Source of the DNA: CBDFLD01 sp965249005
GTDB taxonomy: Bacteria > Acidobacteriota > UBA6911
Assembly: GCA_965249005.1 (NCBI GenBank)
Contig: CBDFLD010000011.1
Span: 62,001-126,000 of the forward strand
Direction: 5' to 3'
DNA: 64,000 nt
Position numbers and translations under genes: made by a program. Each line of letters opens with the position of its first letter. The first letter of the stretch is position 1. Positions 63,429 through 64,000 of this stretch are shown piece by piece. The notes under the pieces are model-generated. The model ran no database searches, was not told the DNA's origin, and worked only from the letters and a program-made list of their open reading frames with translations.

Positions 63429-64000
63429 TCAATTCCGTGTCGTCGCCGCGCTGAAGTGGGCCGTCCGGAGATACGTGTCGATGTCGCTTTCAATGAAGTC
63501 CAGCATCTGCTGAATCATGAGTCGATTCGTTTCCATTGTCTGCATCTCACTCTCATCGAGCGCTCTGATGAGGAGGCTTCGGACTTCGTCTTTGGTGTAG
63601 TACTTCGAGAGCTGCGTCTCACCCGGTGCCGAAAAGACATGGGTACGAACCATGAAACCTTCTTGATCCCACCGAAGTTCGGCATTTCTAACAACCAGGA
63701 AAGCCAGCAGCAAAGAGGCCGCGATCAAACCGTAACGCACCGCGTGGGCGAGCGAAAAAGCACCTGGCTGGGAGGCACCACCGGACGACGCGGGGGAGGA
63801 GAGTTTAGCGGGAATGTCCACGGGTCGCGGTGGGGTCTCGTCTCTCCAAGAGCGGAGCGCGGACTGAACTTCCTGGAGCTCGTTCAGTTCGTTCTGACAC
63901 CTCGCGCACGACTTCACGTGCGCCCTGAGCCCCGGGCTCGCTGAGGGACTTCCCTTCTCCGCGTACAGCAACTCCACCAGTTTCTCTTGAATCTCATCAC
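63429..64000 (-). CDS. zinc-finger anti-sigma factor (5' end outside window)
   Basis: The frame is open to the right edge, and the readable part begins DEIQEKLVELLYAEKG, followed by the zinc motif LRAHVKSCARCQNEL (H-x3-C-x2-C). A single membrane segment (YGLIAASLLLAFLVV) lies near residues 83-97 of the visible chain, then an extracytoplasmic domain of about 90 residues. The GTG at 63977 is internal, so the true start lies beyond the window. A cognate sigma factor gene would be expected upstream outside it. It is placed directly before the secretion operon (52-bp gap to the exported protein). Confidence 0.82.
   Translation of the reverse strand, partial: DEIQEKLVELLYAEKGSPSASPGLRAHVKSCARCQNELNELQEVQSALRSWRDETPPRPVDIPAKLSSPASSGGASQPGAFSLAHAVRYGLIAASLLLAFLVVRNAELRWDQEGFMVRTHVFSAPGETQLSKYYTKDEVRSLLIRALDESEMQTMETNRLMIQQMLDFIESDIDTYLRTAHFSAATTRN

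Overview
The window comes from a diderm (Gram-negative type) bacterium: it encodes a type II secretion system with an outer-membrane secretin, a type IV pilus locus and polysaccharide-assembly glycosyltransferases. The order pilT-pilC-pilS-pilR-pilA is known from Geobacter and Myxococcus. An unusual double zinc-ribbon insertion in RpoB resembles what I recall from Acidobacteriota. My best guess is an acidobacterial or deltaproteobacterial-grade genome; no rRNA gene is present to settle it.

Layout. (1) 1-6388, plus strand: type IV pilus genes pilT (5' end cut by the window), pilC, the pilS/pilR two-component system and the pilin gene pilA. A textbook sigma-54 promoter precedes pilA and an intrinsic terminator follows it. 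(2) 6410-13366: three very large polytopic membrane proteins of GT-C/YfhO type, one on plus and two paralogues on minus. (3) 13628-27815, minus strand: the classic information-processing cluster. In transcription order it is tRNA-Thr(TGT), tRNA-Tyr, tRNA-Gly, tRNA-Thr(GGT), tuf, rpmG, tRNA-Trp, secE, nusG, rplK, rplA, rplJ, rplL, rpoB, rpoC. (4) 27890-39223, minus strand: a compact, translationally coupled surface-glycan cluster with three GT2 transferases, two GT-C transferases, three SAM methyltransferases, a LegB-like sugar-nucleotide dehydratase and a small exported protein. A block of palindromic repeats separates it from the tRNA operon. (5) 39249-40959: an IS110-family element with a long 5' non-coding region that can fold like a bridge RNA, flanked by two related REP-like hairpins. 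(6) 41240-45029: a recent tandem duplication of a secreted protein of unknown function. (7) 45518-50787: an exported DUF1573-type protein, divergent from an ECF sigma factor, its zinc-finger anti-sigma factor, a small exported helical protein and an FG-GAP repeat protein. (8) 50944-64000, minus strand: a type II secretion operon in the order gspE-F-G-H-I-J-K-L-M-C-D. It is preceded by a small exported protein and a zinc-finger anti-sigma gene cut by the right edge.

How the parts work together. PilS/PilR very probably drive pilA through sigma-54. The GT-C protein just behind pilA may modify pilin or another surface polymer. The glycan cluster would build and methylate a lipid-linked surface sugar. 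The Gsp operon would export folded proteins. The most unusual signals are the IS110 element with its guide-RNA-like leader and REP-like flanks, the cysteine-rich insertion in RpoB, the aberrant codon choice of tuf, and the mosaic tandem duplication.
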